DNA from: G963662905 sp963676725
GTDB taxonomy: Bacteria; Bacteroidota; Bacteroidia; Bacteroidales; WRLA01
DNA: 64,000 nucleotides
Direction: 5' to 3'
Assembly (NCBI GenBank): GCA_963676725.1
Contig: OY781463.1
Span: 2,294,001-2,358,000 of the forward strand
Both the position numbers and the translations under genes were made by a program. Position 1 is the first letter of the stretch. Each line of letters opens with the position of its first letter. The notes under the pieces are model-generated. The model ran no database searches. It was not told the origin of the DNA and saw only the letters and a program-made list of their open reading frames with translations. Shown one piece after another: positions 9,060 to 18,013 of this stretch.

Positions 9060-11006
9060 TTATTCGCCTAATGGTATAAATAGATCAGTATTCACGGCAG
9101 TTGGGGGATCCACAATCACCTTAAAAATACAGTCATTATAATCTTTATCTCCAGCAGGAATTTTTATATCCTCAAAAGTAAGAATAATTGCGTCACAAGT
9201 AGCATCATAAAACAAAAGACTTTGCTGCTGCTCGTTTTGGTTTAGGGCAACATTAGTATATTGTGTATAGTAACCCTCTGTTAATCCACCTGGTACATTC
9301 TGCAAGCCTCTCCATGAATTTGCCACCAAGAAAGATCCTATAGCAGTACCTTCCGGGAAGGTTCCTAAAAGACGCATCGTATTTCCTGCCTGCAGGGCGC
9401 CACCGGAACCAACTTTAGAAGCATTTGGATAAATCAGCATTTTTTCCGCCGCAATATCTGCAACACTCATTGGAGGTGTTGCTGCATCATAAGTATAAGT
9501 ACCTAATGAATTTTTCCATCCAGCACCTTCATCAATAAAGGTAACATAAACCGTAGCTTCCTCTGTAAGGACTACATTGGTATTTGGATTAGTAAAATAC
9601 TCAGGATGAGTAACCCATGCATCTTCGCTCTCTGGTAATGCTACTGCAAGGTGGCCTAAAAGGTCCTCACAAAGCGGATCAAGATTTTCTTCGATGCAAT
9701 AAGGCACGCCATTTTCGTCATAATCGCAAATTACAGTATAATCTCCCGGAGGCACACGGCGCAATATTTTCAGTCCTTCCCTACCGTTTGCAATAAAAAT
9801 CATATTATTGCCCACATCAATATAATTGGCAGAAGCACCATAGTCATAAATTTCCAAGACTTCAATTTCTTGTTGGCCATCAACGATTTCACAGAGATAC
9901 ATGCCACCAGAGCCATTGGCTATATAAACATAATCTTCATCGAGGCAAACGCCATTAGTCACAGCATCAGGCCCCATATTTTCAGGAGAAAGTGTATGCA
10001 CCAGATTACCGGTATTGAGATCATATGCTTTCAAACCATTATATCCCATAGCTACCCAACAGATATTATCTTTAATATAAATCCCTGATTTTCCATTTTC
10101 AGGAGCAATGGAACCAATATCAATAGTATTTAATAGTGTGTGTTCTTCACTCACTTCATAAACCAATAATTCTGCAGAAGTCCCACTTTTCAATGCAACA
10201 TGCTTACTTCCAATATCTGTTCCGGAAGCTGCAGCATATTTTGCATTTGTAAACTCATCGACCTGCGCAAGGTTCATAGTAGCTTCATCAAAAGTATATA
10301 CACCACCTGCTGTTCTTCCAGCTGTTGCATAAATCCAATCAGCAGAGCGCACTACACCGTTAACGGAAAAACCCGGAGGGGTTTTATAACGACTAAGCAT
10401 ACTACCAACAGGAATTGTATTATCCATCAAATCCAATTCAAAAACAGCGCCACCAACACCATAATCTGTAGCACCAATCCAAAGCTTGCGCTGAGCACCT
10501 TCTGTTTCATAATCGAGGAACATGGTGTTAAAATCTGCCCGATGTGTTTCTGCTGTGCTCATAATCACAGGCACAGTAGGTTCTGTAATATCAAAAACAT
10601 CGATGTGACCTTCGTAAAGATCTTCAGAAATAGCACTGCCGTTTGGCTCGTTATAGTGATAACTCACATAAGCATAATTTCCATTCACCTCCACATGGGT
10701 TGCACTTAAAACCCGATCTCCTGATCGTACTGGTGATTCAACTTCCGCTATTAAAATAAACATATCTTCACCACCAAGATCTTTTGTCGATTTAAATCCG
10801 GGATTGTAAGCTGTATCAAAGAGGGGCTCATAAACATAATTCACCCTGTTCTGAGTTTCCGTCACTCCATCCGTATTCACATCAAGAGCGATCTGATCCG
10901 AATTGGCATCCGGGTTATTATTATCCGGGTCGTCTTTCTTACATCCCCAGAAAATCAAGCCTGCAACGACTGCAATGCTCAGTATCGGTTTAAATATTTT
11001 TTTCAT
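9060..11006 (-). CDS. Lipoprotein with LVIVD-type propeller and DUF4114 domain
   Basis: A 648-residue secreted lipoprotein. Residues 1-22 form a signal peptide with lipobox FWGC, followed by an Asp/Asn-rich spacer. Residues of about 60-420 contain repeated beta-propeller blades of the LVIVD kind (GHIDVFDITEPTVPVIMS, LLVYEVSEEHTLLNTIDIG, GLKAYDLNTGNLVHTL). The C-terminal part (about 490-640) looks like DUF4114: an N-terminal half with YVTFIDEGAGWKNSLGTYTY and a closing IPAGDKDYNDCIFKV, which resembles a calcium-binding loop. The protein is likely exposed on the outer membrane; ligand and role are unknown. It is a single gene with its own promoter (11030-11062) and terminator. ATG 11006 is chosen because the signal peptide starts there. 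Confidence 0.8.
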   Translation of the reverse strand: MKKIFKPILSIAVVAGLIFWGCKKDDPDNNNPDANSDQIALDVNTDGVTETQNRVNYVYEPLFDTAYNPGFKSTKDLGGEDMFILIAEVESPVRSGDRVLSATHVEVNGNYAYVSYHYNEPNGSAISEDLYEGHIDVFDITEPTVPVIMSTAETHRADFNTMFLDYETEGAQRKLWIGATDYGVGGAVFELDLMDNTIPVGSMLSRYKTPPGFSVNGVVRSADWIYATAGRTAGGVYTFDEATMNLAQVDEFTNAKYAAASGTDIGSKHVALKSGTSAELLVYEVSEEHTLLNTIDIGSIAPENGKSGIYIKDNICWVAMGYNGLKAYDLNTGNLVHTLSPENMGPDAVTNGVCLDEDYVYIANGSGGMYLCEIVDGQQEIEVLEIYDYGASANYIDVGNNMIFIANGREGLKILRRVPPGDYTVICDYDENGVPYCIEENLDPLCEDLLGHLAVALPESEDAWVTHPEYFTNPNTNVVLTEEATVYVTFIDEGAGWKNSLGTYTYDAATPPMSVADIAAEKMLIYPNASKVGSGGALQAGNTMRLLGTFPEGTAIGSFLVANSWRGLQNVPGGLTEGYYTQYTNVALNQNEQQQSLLFYDATCDAIILTFEDIKIPAGDKDYNDCIFKVIVDPPTAVNTDLFIPLGE

Positions 11007-11029
11007 CCCTAAGCTTTTTTAATTCTCTT

Positions 11030-11062
11030 CAAATATACTGCTTTTTGCATGTGAAATGCAAA
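11030..11062 (-). promoter_or_regulatory. Bacteroidota-type promoter of the DUF4114 lipoprotein
   Basis: Read on the minus strand: TTTG at 11062-11059, 21 bp, then TATATTTG at 11037-11030. This matches TTTG-N(19-22)-TAnnTTTG. Transcription would begin near 11023, giving a short leader before ATG 11006. Confidence 0.6.
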
Positions 11063-11234
11063 TATAATCAAAACCTATTGAGAGCAATCAGTTTATTAAT
11101 TTGTAAGTGTAGAGAATATTGATAAAAGTGTTGCCGTTCCCTATATTTTTTCAGGCAGAAAATGCATCATATTCTCATAGAATTTATGCAAAACACTCCA
11201 ACTAATTATTGTTAAAGAATATATCCCAATCACT

Positions 11235-11268
11235 TTGGAACATTTATGCAATGGCAAAAATGTTCCAA
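11235..11268. repeat. Perfect 11-bp inverted repeat downstream of trxB
   Basis: TTGGAACATTT (11235-11245) and AAATGTTCCAA (11258-11268) are exact complements with a 12-nt spacer. It lies 40-75 bp past the trxB stop in the gap between trxB and the lipoprotein promoter. No U-run follows on either strand, so it is not a standard intrinsic terminator. The rest of 11063-11309 shows nothing recognisable. Confidence 0.6.
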
Positions 11269-11309
11269 TTATAAAAAATCTAAAGCATGCGCTAAACGTT
11301 CCAAATATT

Positions 11310-12263
11310 TTATTCCTGACTTGCAAGCCAGCGTTCTGCTTCAATCGCAGCCATACAGCCACTTCCGGCAGCCGTAACAGCCTGACGGAAAATATGATCC
11401 TGCACATCACCGGCAGCATAAACCCCTTCAATATTTGTCTGTGTTGTGCCTGCTTTGGTTATGATATATCCATTTTCATCCAGATCCAACTGTCCCTTTA
11501 AAAAATCTGAATTTGGTTTATGTCCAATAGCAACAAAAAAGCCGTCAATTTCAATGGTTTTTTGTTCCCCTGTAAGAACATTTTCGAGTAATGCACCGGT
11601 AACACTTTTCATAAAGCCTTCTTTTTCTCCAAGGATTTCTTTCGTGGTATGATTCCAGAGCACTTCAATATTTTCTGTATTTTCGACACGATTTTGCATT
11701 GCTTTCGAAGCTCTCAGCTCATCACGACGGTGGATCAAATAGACTTTCTTTGCCAATTTAGACAGATATGTTGCTTCTTCGGCAGCAGTATCCCCGCCAC
11801 CAACAACGGCAACTACTTTTCCCCTGTAAAAATAACCATCACAGGTTGCACAAGCTGATACTCCGGCGCCATTAAATTCTTTCTCCGATTCAAGCCCCAA
11901 CCATCTGGCAGATGCTCCGGTAGCAATAATAACTGTTTCGGCTTCAATCTGTTTGCCATCATCAGCCACAGCAATAAACGGACGTTTAGAAAGGTCTACT
12001 TCCTTAATAAAACCCCAACGCACATCTGCCTCAAAACGCTCTGCCTGAGCTTTCAGCTCTTCCATCATTTGCGGCCCCTGAACCCCTTCAGGATAACCGG
12101 GAAAATTCTCTACTTCGGTTGTTATTGTTAATTGTCCGCCGGGCTGCATACCCTGATAAAGCATCGGTTTCAAATCGGCACGTGCCGCATAAATAGCTGC
12201 TGTATATCCTGCAGGGCCTGAACCAATAATCAGGCATTGGGTTTTTTCGGTCTTTTCTGACAT
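11310..12263 (-). CDS. trxB: Thioredoxin reductase
   Basis: A 317-residue FAD/NADPH enzyme that reduces thioredoxin in the cytoplasm. The FAD site LIIGSGPAG is at 11-19, the redox-active CATC at C138/C141 (SACATCDGYFY), the NADPH site VVGGGDTAAEEA at about 154-165, and the closing FAD motif GVYAAGDVQD near the end. ATG 12263 is used; an in-frame GTG three codons upstream is possible but adds only MSD. Upstream on the minus strand TAACTTTG (12327-12320) fits a promoter -7 box, with no clear -33 partner. Length is typical of the low-molecular-weight class. Confidence 0.95.
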   Translation of the reverse strand: MSEKTEKTQCLIIGSGPAGYTAAIYAARADLKPMLYQGMQPGGQLTITTEVENFPGYPEGVQGPQMMEELKAQAERFEADVRWGFIKEVDLSKRPFIAVADDGKQIEAETVIIATGASARWLGLESEKEFNGAGVSACATCDGYFYRGKVVAVVGGGDTAAEEATYLSKLAKKVYLIHRRDELRASKAMQNRVENTENIEVLWNHTTKEILGEKEGFMKSVTGALLENVLTGEQKTIEIDGFFVAIGHKPNSDFLKGQLDLDENGYIITKAGTTQTNIEGVYAAGDVQDHIFRQAVTAAGSGCMAAIEAERWLASQE

Positions 12264-12432
12264 ATCTGACACTCTTTAAAATTATTATTTTTGTGAAATC
12301 TGCTTGTCATAAATAATGCCAAAGTTAAAAAACTTTTTCTCATAAAGCATTACTGACATATTGATCTTTTTGAATATGACAATCTGACGCATACAAGCCA
12401 TTTTACTGCTGTGAGGCTTGAAGAGCCGCCAA

Positions 12433-12462
12433 TTGATTCTCATGTGATTTTTTTGTACCTTG
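12433..12462 (+). promoter_or_regulatory. Possible promoter of the 12521 membrane protein
   Basis: TTG (12433-12435), 20 bp, then TACCTTG (12456-12462). The -7 box lacks one T of the TAnnTTTG consensus. The leader would be about 50 nt. Confidence 0.35.
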
Positions 12463-12520
12463 CCGCATCAGAAAAACATTTTTCCGCAAAACAGCGTACA
12501 AACCATTTAAAAACGACCTT

Positions 12521-13000
12521 ATGAATTTCAAAAAAGCTTTTTCATCTTTCATTGAGTATCTGCGTCCGACAGGGGTTGTAGCAGCCTTTTTCATTGCAGA
12601 ATATTATGGCGAAACACCACAGGAAGTTTTCAGTATCCTGGCTCCTATCCTTATTGCTTTTATGGCAGGAACCATTGGTCTTGAAGGCCTATTTTTTTAT
12701 AAGGAAGGATCAGAGAAACTTGGTTATAAGGGCAGTAGGGATTATCAAAGACAAAATGCATTAACACAAATTGCCATAGCAATTACGGCGGTGCTTATTC
12801 CAATTTTTGGCTGGGGCATCTATGGTTTATGCAGCATTTCAACTTTATTTATGCTGTTCTTTCTCTTTTCGGGAAGCAATCATGCCTATAGCTGGCTGGT
12901 GGAAGGAAATAAATCCATCACAAATCTGATGCGTCCGATCATCAGCATTGTGCTGATCGTTTTTATGCTGATTTATATGCTGGCAGCACTTGGTTACTAA
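12521..13000 (+). CDS. Small integral membrane protein, DUF6790-like
   Basis: A 159-residue protein with four predicted membrane segments at about 43-60, 85-103, 104-121 and 137-156. The closing arrangement (short loop NKSITNLMRP, then a last hydrophobic helix) resembles small DUF6790-type membrane proteins, but this is from memory of the pattern and not firm. There is no catalytic motif and no signal peptide. It is followed 150 bp later by the YgjV-like gene on the same strand. Function is unknown. Confidence 0.6.
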   Translation: MNFKKAFSSFIEYLRPTGVVAAFFIAEYYGETPQEVFSILAPILIAFMAGTIGLEGLFFYKEGSEKLGYKGSRDYQRQNALTQIAIAITAVLIPIFGWGIYGLCSISTLFMLFFLFSGSNHAYSWLVEGNKSITNLMRPIISIVLIVFMLIYMLAALGY

Positions 13001-13149
13001 TATTTAAGTGCCATCTTTTCAGAGATTAAAACAGAGCTGATGACCTAGCTTTCGCTAATCAATCATGGAATATCTATGGGGAAAAATACTTTCAAATAAA
13101 ATACTCCTGTATTGGATTTCTTTTGCGAAATTTGCAAAAAATTTACGAT

Positions 13150-13779
13150 ATGCATTTTATAGATTTACCTCTTTTAGAATGGTTTGGATACGCAGCGTCC
13201 ATCCTGATAGCCATCTCAATGGCAATGAGTTCAATAGTAAAATTCAGGCTGATAAACCTCGCCGGAGCCGCCTCTTTTTCCACTTATGGGTTTTTAATTG
13301 GTGCTTTACCGGTTGGCTTTATGAACCTATTTATTGTGTGCATGGATCTGTATTATCTGTATTTGATCTTCCGGAAACATGAAGCTTTTGAGACCCTATC
13401 GATACGTCCGGAGAATAAATATCTCAATCGCTTTCTAGACTTTCATGAAATTGAAATCCAGAAATTTTTCCCCGGATTCTCCTACGATCCAAAAGAGTGC
13501 AATCTGAGTTTTTTTGTACTCCGCAATATGTCGGTAGCCGGTGTTTTTCTCGCCAAAAAACTAGAAAACAACGAATTATATGTGCACTTAGACTATGTAA
13601 TACCGGAATACAGGGATTTCAAAAGCGGCCAATTTGTATATCGCCACCTCAGCAAATGCTTGCTCGATCAAGGAATTACAAAGGTCATCAGTAGTAGCAA
13701 CAATAAAAAACACGGGAAATACCTTAAAAAACTCGGTTTTATTGCTGATAAAAAAGGCAATTACAGCAAAATTCTGTAA
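13150..13779 (+). CDS. YgjV-type membrane domain fused to a GNAT-like domain
   Basis: A 209-residue protein. The first 75 or so residues hold hydrophobic helices in the pattern of inner-membrane protein YgjV (EWFGYAASILIAISMAMSS, LINLAGAASFSTYGF, GFMNLFIVCMDLYYLY). The last 110 residues look like an acetyltransferase-type fold (VHLDYVIPEYRDFKSGQFVYRHLS, then KYLKKLGFIADKKGNYSKIL). Similar two-part proteins occur in Bacteroidota and are often mislabelled. The frame stays open upstream to a TTG at 13123, but ATG 13150 is the first good start. It ends 21 bp before hyuA, so the two may be co-transcribed. Substrate unknown. Confidence 0.7.
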   Translation: MHFIDLPLLEWFGYAASILIAISMAMSSIVKFRLINLAGAASFSTYGFLIGALPVGFMNLFIVCMDLYYLYLIFRKHEAFETLSIRPENKYLNRFLDFHEIEIQKFFPGFSYDPKECNLSFFVLRNMSVAGVFLAKKLENNELYVHLDYVIPEYRDFKSGQFVYRHLSKCLLDQGITKVISSSNNKKHGKYLKKLGFIADKKGNYSKIL

Positions 13780-13800
13780 TTTTACAGAAAATGCAAAATC

Positions 13801-15165
13801 ATGCGCATACTGATAAAAAACGGCAAACAGGTGCATCCTGAACAAGAAGAAATAGGAGACCTCTATATAGATAATGGAATCATCAGCAATAGCTTTCCAA
13901 TTACACAGAATGATCTGATCGTTGATGCGGAAGGCTGCTATATTCTTCCCGGGCTTATTGATCCGCATGTTCATATGCAACTGCCTACCCCTGCAGGACC
14001 TTCTTCCGACAGTTTTTATACAGGAAGTCGGGCAGGAATCTATGGTGGTGTATGCAGTATCATTGATTTTGTTACCCCCCAACCAAATGAAAGTCTGGTT
14101 CATGCGCTCCATCACCGGATGGATGAAGCAAAAAACTGCCTCTGCGACTATACTTTTCATATAAGCCCTATTCATTGCAATGAATCCGTTTTTGATGAAT
14201 TGAGACAATGTATTAATTTGGGAATCAATTCCTTCAAAGTGTATATGGCCTATAAAAAAAGCGTTGGGATTGATGATCAATGTTTGTATCGATTAATGCA
14301 AGAAATTGCTGCCCTTCAAGGGATTTTATGCATACATGCTGAAACGGGTGATGAAATTGAAGATTTACGATTGAAGGAGTTTAACTCCGGCAATACATCT
14401 CCCATTGGTCATGTACTCTCCCGACCGGATTATACAGAGGCAAACGCAGTAAAAACAGCCATTGCACTCGCCCGCAAAAGCAATTGCAGCATTTATTTTG
14501 TACATATTTCTACCACAGCAGCTTTGAGACATATCGCCAAAGCACAAAAAGAAGGCTTAAGAATTTATGCCGAAACTTGCCCACAATACCTTTTGCTGAA
14601 CGATAAAAAATATGAAGGGGAATTTGAGAAAAGCTGTGCCTATGTAATCAGTCCTCCTTTGCGCAAAAAAAAGGATAATGAAGCACTTTGGAATGCAATA
14701 AAAGATGGAGTTATACAAAGTATCGGAACAGATCATTGCCCGTTTCGTTTGGAACAAAAACAAATCGGGGAAAATGATTTTCGGAAAATCCCAAATGGTG
14801 CCGGAGGCATAGAGCACAGGCTTGCGCTTCTATATACCTATGGGGTTTTGGAAAAAAGGTTGAATATGATGCAGCTTGTTGAATTGCTATCCGGAAATCC
14901 CGCAAAAATCTTTGGTTTATCAGACCGAAAAGGTTCCCTCCTAGCGGGAATGGACGCAGATATTGTTGTTTGGGACCCCAATACTTCTCAAACTATTTCC
15001 ACACAAACACAGCATCAGAACTGCGATCTGAATATGTATCAAGGGATAAAAACCAGAGGCTCGGTGAAACATCTGATTCAGAGTGGAAAACCGCTTATTT
15101 CAGATTATAAGCTTATCGATGATAAAACGCAGGGGAATTTTCTTTTTAGGGCAAATGGCAGATAG
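13801..15165 (+). CDS. hyuA: D-hydantoinase/dihydropyrimidinase (HyuA/YgeZ-like)
   Basis: A 454-residue cyclic amidohydrolase of the dihydropyrimidinase family (E. coli HyuA is 461). The binuclear metal site is complete: H56 and H58 (DPHVHM), K146 as the carboxylatable bridging lysine (SFKVYMAYK), H179 (CIHAE), H235 (FVHIST) and D311 (GTDHCPF). It opens a hydantoin or dihydropyrimidine-type ring to a ureido acid. In the E. coli ygeWXY-hyuA-ssnA set it acts in anaerobic purine breakdown, and here ssnA, ygeY and ygeW homologues lie in the same 30 kb. It stands apart from both the xdh group and the ygeYW pair, behind the YgjV-like gene. Confidence 0.9.
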   Translation: MRILIKNGKQVHPEQEEIGDLYIDNGIISNSFPITQNDLIVDAEGCYILPGLIDPHVHMQLPTPAGPSSDSFYTGSRAGIYGGVCSIIDFVTPQPNESLVHALHHRMDEAKNCLCDYTFHISPIHCNESVFDELRQCINLGINSFKVYMAYKKSVGIDDQCLYRLMQEIAALQGILCIHAETGDEIEDLRLKEFNSGNTSPIGHVLSRPDYTEANAVKTAIALARKSNCSIYFVHISTTAALRHIAKAQKEGLRIYAETCPQYLLLNDKKYEGEFEKSCAYVISPPLRKKKDNEALWNAIKDGVIQSIGTDHCPFRLEQKQIGENDFRKIPNGAGGIEHRLALLYTYGVLEKRLNMMQLVELLSGNPAKIFGLSDRKGSLLAGMDADIVVWDPNTSQTISTQTQHQNCDLNMYQGIKTRGSVKHLIQSGKPLISDYKLIDDKTQGNFLFRANGR

Positions 15166-15232
15166 GAACGGATGAAATAAAGGCATATTTATCGCTAATA
15201 AATAAGCTTAGGCGGATAGAACTTATTATAAC

Positions 15233-15250
15233 AATATTTTATAAAATATT
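15233..15250. promoter_or_regulatory. 18-bp perfect palindrome upstream of dinD
   Basis: AATATTTTA followed directly by its exact complement TAAAATATT, 38 bp before the dinD start. The position suits an operator, for example for damage control, but AT-rich palindromes arise easily and no known LexA-type site is recognised. Confidence 0.35.
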
Positions 15251-15287
15251 AATTTTCAAACTATTTAATAGAGTAAAATTGTGCTTT

Positions 15288-16133
15288 ATGAAACAAAATT
15301 TGAAAAATCCAGACAATAACATTTTCGAACAAATTAAAGAAGTTGACGATAGCGGCAACGAGTTTTGGGGAGCGCGAAAGCTTGCAAAGGTGCTGGAATA
15401 CACAGACTTTAGAAATTTCATGTCAGTTGTAGCTAAAGCCAAAAAAGCTTGCGAAAAAAGTGATCAATTTATCGAAAACCATTACGTTGACTTCAACGAG
15501 ATGGTATCCATTGGTTCTGGTGCAAAACGGAGTATGTCAAGCGTAAAGCTCTCTCGTTATGCTTGTTACCTTATAGTACAAAATGCTGATCCATCTAAAA
15601 AAGTAGTTGCGCTTGGACAAACCTATTTTGCTGTACAAACCCGTATGCAGGAAATACAACAAATGGATGATTACAATCAGCTAAGCACGGAGGATGAACG
15701 CCGATTGTTTTTGCGCAACGAAATGAAAAAACACAATTTGCAATTGGCCGATGCTGCAAAAAATGCAGGTGTAATTCATCCTTTTGAATATGCTGTTTTT
15801 CAAAATCATGGGTATATGGGCTTGTATGGCGGATTGGGTGCAAAGCAAATTCATGCGGTTAAAGGCCTAAAAAAAAGCCAGCAAATTCTCGACCATATGG
15901 GAAGTACCGAATTGGCAGCCAATTTATTCCGCGCAACCCAAACAGAAGAGAAACTGAAAAAAGATAAAATAAAAGGCAAAGTAAAAGCCAATAAAACCCA
16001 TTTCGAAATTGAAAAAAAAGTGCGCAAAACCATTGAGGAAATTGGTGGAACAATGCCAGAAGATTTACCCACTGCCGATAGCATAAAGAAGCTCGAAAAA
16101 GCGAAAGAGCCGAAAAAAATCAGTGATAAATAA
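15288..16133 (+). CDS. dinD: DNA-damage-inducible protein D
   Basis: A 281-residue DinD homologue. N-terminal residues 15-110 have the BRO-N-like fold of this family (EFWGARKLAKVLEYTDFRNFMSVVAKAK; KLSRYACYLIVQNADPSKKVVALGQTYFAVQTR). The middle carries the DinD-type GLYGGLGAKQIHAVKGLKKSQQILDHMGSTELAANLFRATQTEEKL. The Lys-rich tail is probably disordered. In E. coli dinD is SOS-induced and inhibits RecA activity. ATG 15288 is preferred over a TTG three codons earlier. The gene ends 8 bp before a metallophosphoesterase, so the two probably form an operon. Confidence 0.9.
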   Translation: MKQNLKNPDNNIFEQIKEVDDSGNEFWGARKLAKVLEYTDFRNFMSVVAKAKKACEKSDQFIENHYVDFNEMVSIGSGAKRSMSSVKLSRYACYLIVQNADPSKKVVALGQTYFAVQTRMQEIQQMDDYNQLSTEDERRLFLRNEMKKHNLQLADAAKNAGVIHPFEYAVFQNHGYMGLYGGLGAKQIHAVKGLKKSQQILDHMGSTELAANLFRATQTEEKLKKDKIKGKVKANKTHFEIEKKVRKTIEEIGGTMPEDLPTADSIKKLEKAKEPKKISDK

Positions 16134-16141
16134 AAGGAATA

Positions 16142-16897
16142 ATGATAATTCAATACGCATCAGATTTACATATAGAGTTTCCGGAAAACAAAGCGTTTCT
16201 GAAAGCGAATCCCCTAAAACCAGTTGGAGATATCCTGATTTTAGCTGGTGATATTGTGCCTTTTGCGGTATTGGATAAACACCACGACTTCTTTAGTTAT
16301 GTTTCCGACCATTTTGAAAACACCTACTGGATTCCTGGAAATCATGAATATTACTATTCCGACTTGGTAAATAGAAGCGGTACGTTTCATGAAAAAATTA
16401 TGGATAATGTTCATCTATTGAATAATACAGTTCTAAATCTGGATAATATTGACTTCATGTTTTCAACACTATGGACTGAAATTTCAGAAAGCAATAAATG
16501 GTACATTCAAAAACACCTCAGCGATTTTCATGTAATAAAGTACAAGGGAAAGGGAATGCCCGTAGAACAATACAATCAAAATTATTGGGACAGCATCGAA
16601 TTTCTTAAAAAAGCATTACAAAGCACAAGTAACAAAAGTGTTGTAGCAACGCATCATGTTCCCACATTTTTAAACTATCCTGAAAAATACAAAGGCGATG
16701 TGCTCAATGAAGCTTTTGCCGTTGAACTCTTTGATATGATAGAAACCAACCAACCAGATTTCTGGCTATATGGGCATACCCATGGCAATACACCAGAATT
16801 TGCAATTGGCAAAACACGCATGCAAACAAACCAACTGGGCTATGTAAAATATGGCGAGCATCACAGTTTTAATAATGAAAAAGTATTTGAAATTTAG
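16142..16897 (+). CDS. Calcineurin-like metallophosphoesterase
   Basis: A 251-residue phosphoesterase with the full metal-binding set: SDLH (8-11), GDIV near 35-40, GNHEY near 66-70, THH near 175-180 and the closing GHTHG near 208-212. There is no signal peptide, so it is cytoplasmic. Members of this family cleave phosphoesters of nucleotides, DNA or proteins; the substrate is not evident here. It follows dinD by 8 bp, which hints at a damage-related role, but this is inference only. Confidence 0.85.
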   Translation: MIIQYASDLHIEFPENKAFLKANPLKPVGDILILAGDIVPFAVLDKHHDFFSYVSDHFENTYWIPGNHEYYYSDLVNRSGTFHEKIMDNVHLLNNTVLNLDNIDFMFSTLWTEISESNKWYIQKHLSDFHVIKYKGKGMPVEQYNQNYWDSIEFLKKALQSTSNKSVVATHHVPTFLNYPEKYKGDVLNEAFAVELFDMIETNQPDFWLYGHTHGNTPEFAIGKTRMQTNQLGYVKYGEHHSFNNEKVFEI

Positions 16898-17149
16898 AGC
16901 ACTAACTGATATATTGCACAATAACATCAGAAGTGCTATTATGCGGCATATTGAAATTCGATTATAGCGAATTATCCATAATTAATTAAATATGGGAAAA
17001 CTAGAAAACTTACTCGCATAATAAAAAAGCAACCACATATTCACACACAAATATTCCCTAACTTTATGCCGCATTTTGGCGTAGATGCAAAAGCCTATAA
17101 AAAGATGCAGGAAGGCTCTAAAATACTAATTTAAAGAGAATTACAAATT

Positions 17150-18013
17150 ATGAATCAAGAGGTTTGGACTTATACTATTTTATTCTTCACAACATTTGCG
17201 ATTGCGACTATCCTTTCGCTGGTTTTAAGAAAGTTACTCAACGTCTTCATCACAAAATATGCAGCAAAGCTAAAAACCGACCCGACAAATTTTTCCTTTA
17301 TCAAAAATTCCGTTGGATTTGTCATTTATACCTCTGCAATCATCTTTGTTTTTTATAAAATCCCTTATTTAAAATCTGTGGGCACCGCACTTTTTGCGGG
17401 CGCAAGTATCGTTGCTGTAATTGTAGGTTTCGCTTCGCAAAAAGCCTTTTCAAATATTATTAGTGGAATTTTCATCCTGATCTTCAAACCCTTTAAGATT
17501 TCTGATATCATTGAATTTAAAGATGGGCAAAAGGGTGTTGTTGAAGAAATTACACTGAGGCATACACTGATTAAGGATTATGAAAACAGAAGAATTATCA
17601 TTCCAAACAGCAGCATTAGTGATGAAACAATTATCAACAGCAGCATTGAGGATGAGAAAATTAAAAAACATATTCTTTTTTCAATCAGCTATGATTCCGA
17701 TATTGACACAGCTATAGAAATCATTCGGGATGAAGCTCAAAACCATCCTTTAGTTATTGATAACCGAACAAAAGAAGATCGGGAAAACAAGCTACCGATT
17801 GTTGATGTGCGCGTTGTGGCCCTTTCTGATTTTTCAGTTGATCTCAAAGCTTTTGTATGGTCGGCCAGCAACGGCAATGCCTTTAGCGTAAAATGCGACC
17901 TTTTGAGATCGGTTAAATATCGTTTTGATAAAGAAGGCATTGAAATCCCATTCCCTTATAGAACAGTGGTTTACAAAACAGACATAGACAATGAAAAGAA
18001 AAATCCTCAATAG
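17150..18013 (+). CDS. MscS-family mechanosensitive channel (first copy)
   Basis: A 287-residue small-conductance channel. Hydrophobic helices lie at about 5-27, 50-70 and 75-115; the third is the glycine/alanine-rich pore helix (AGASIVAVIVGFASQKAFSNIISGIFIL). The cytoplasmic beta domain follows with FKISDIIEFKDGQKGVVEEITLRHTLIKDYENRRIIIPNS. It releases solutes upon osmotic downshock. Its end overlaps the corA start by 23 bp, indicating coupled expression. The 250 bp before it hold no gene, only a 22-codon micro-frame. Confidence 0.9.
   Translation: MNQEVWTYTILFFTTFAIATILSLVLRKLLNVFITKYAAKLKTDPTNFSFIKNSVGFVIYTSAIIFVFYKIPYLKSVGTALFAGASIVAVIVGFASQKAFSNIISGIFILIFKPFKISDIIEFKDGQKGVVEEITLRHTLIKDYENRRIIIPNSSISDETIINSSIEDEKIKKHILFSISYDSDIDTAIEIIRDEAQNHPLVIDNRTKEDRENKLPIVDVRVVALSDFSVDLKAFVWSASNGNAFSVKCDLLRSVKYRFDKEGIEIPFPYRTVVYKTDIDNEKKNPQ

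Noticed and set aside
12403..12594. 63-codon minus-strand frame upstream of and into the DUF6790-like gene
   Set aside because: Overlaps the start of a better gene on the other strand and covers its promoter; no homology.
17066..17134. 22-codon micro-frame MPHFGVDAKAYKKMQEGSKILI before the first MscS gene
   Set aside because: Too short, no recognised peptide and no ribosome-binding context; perhaps a gene remnant but not supportable.
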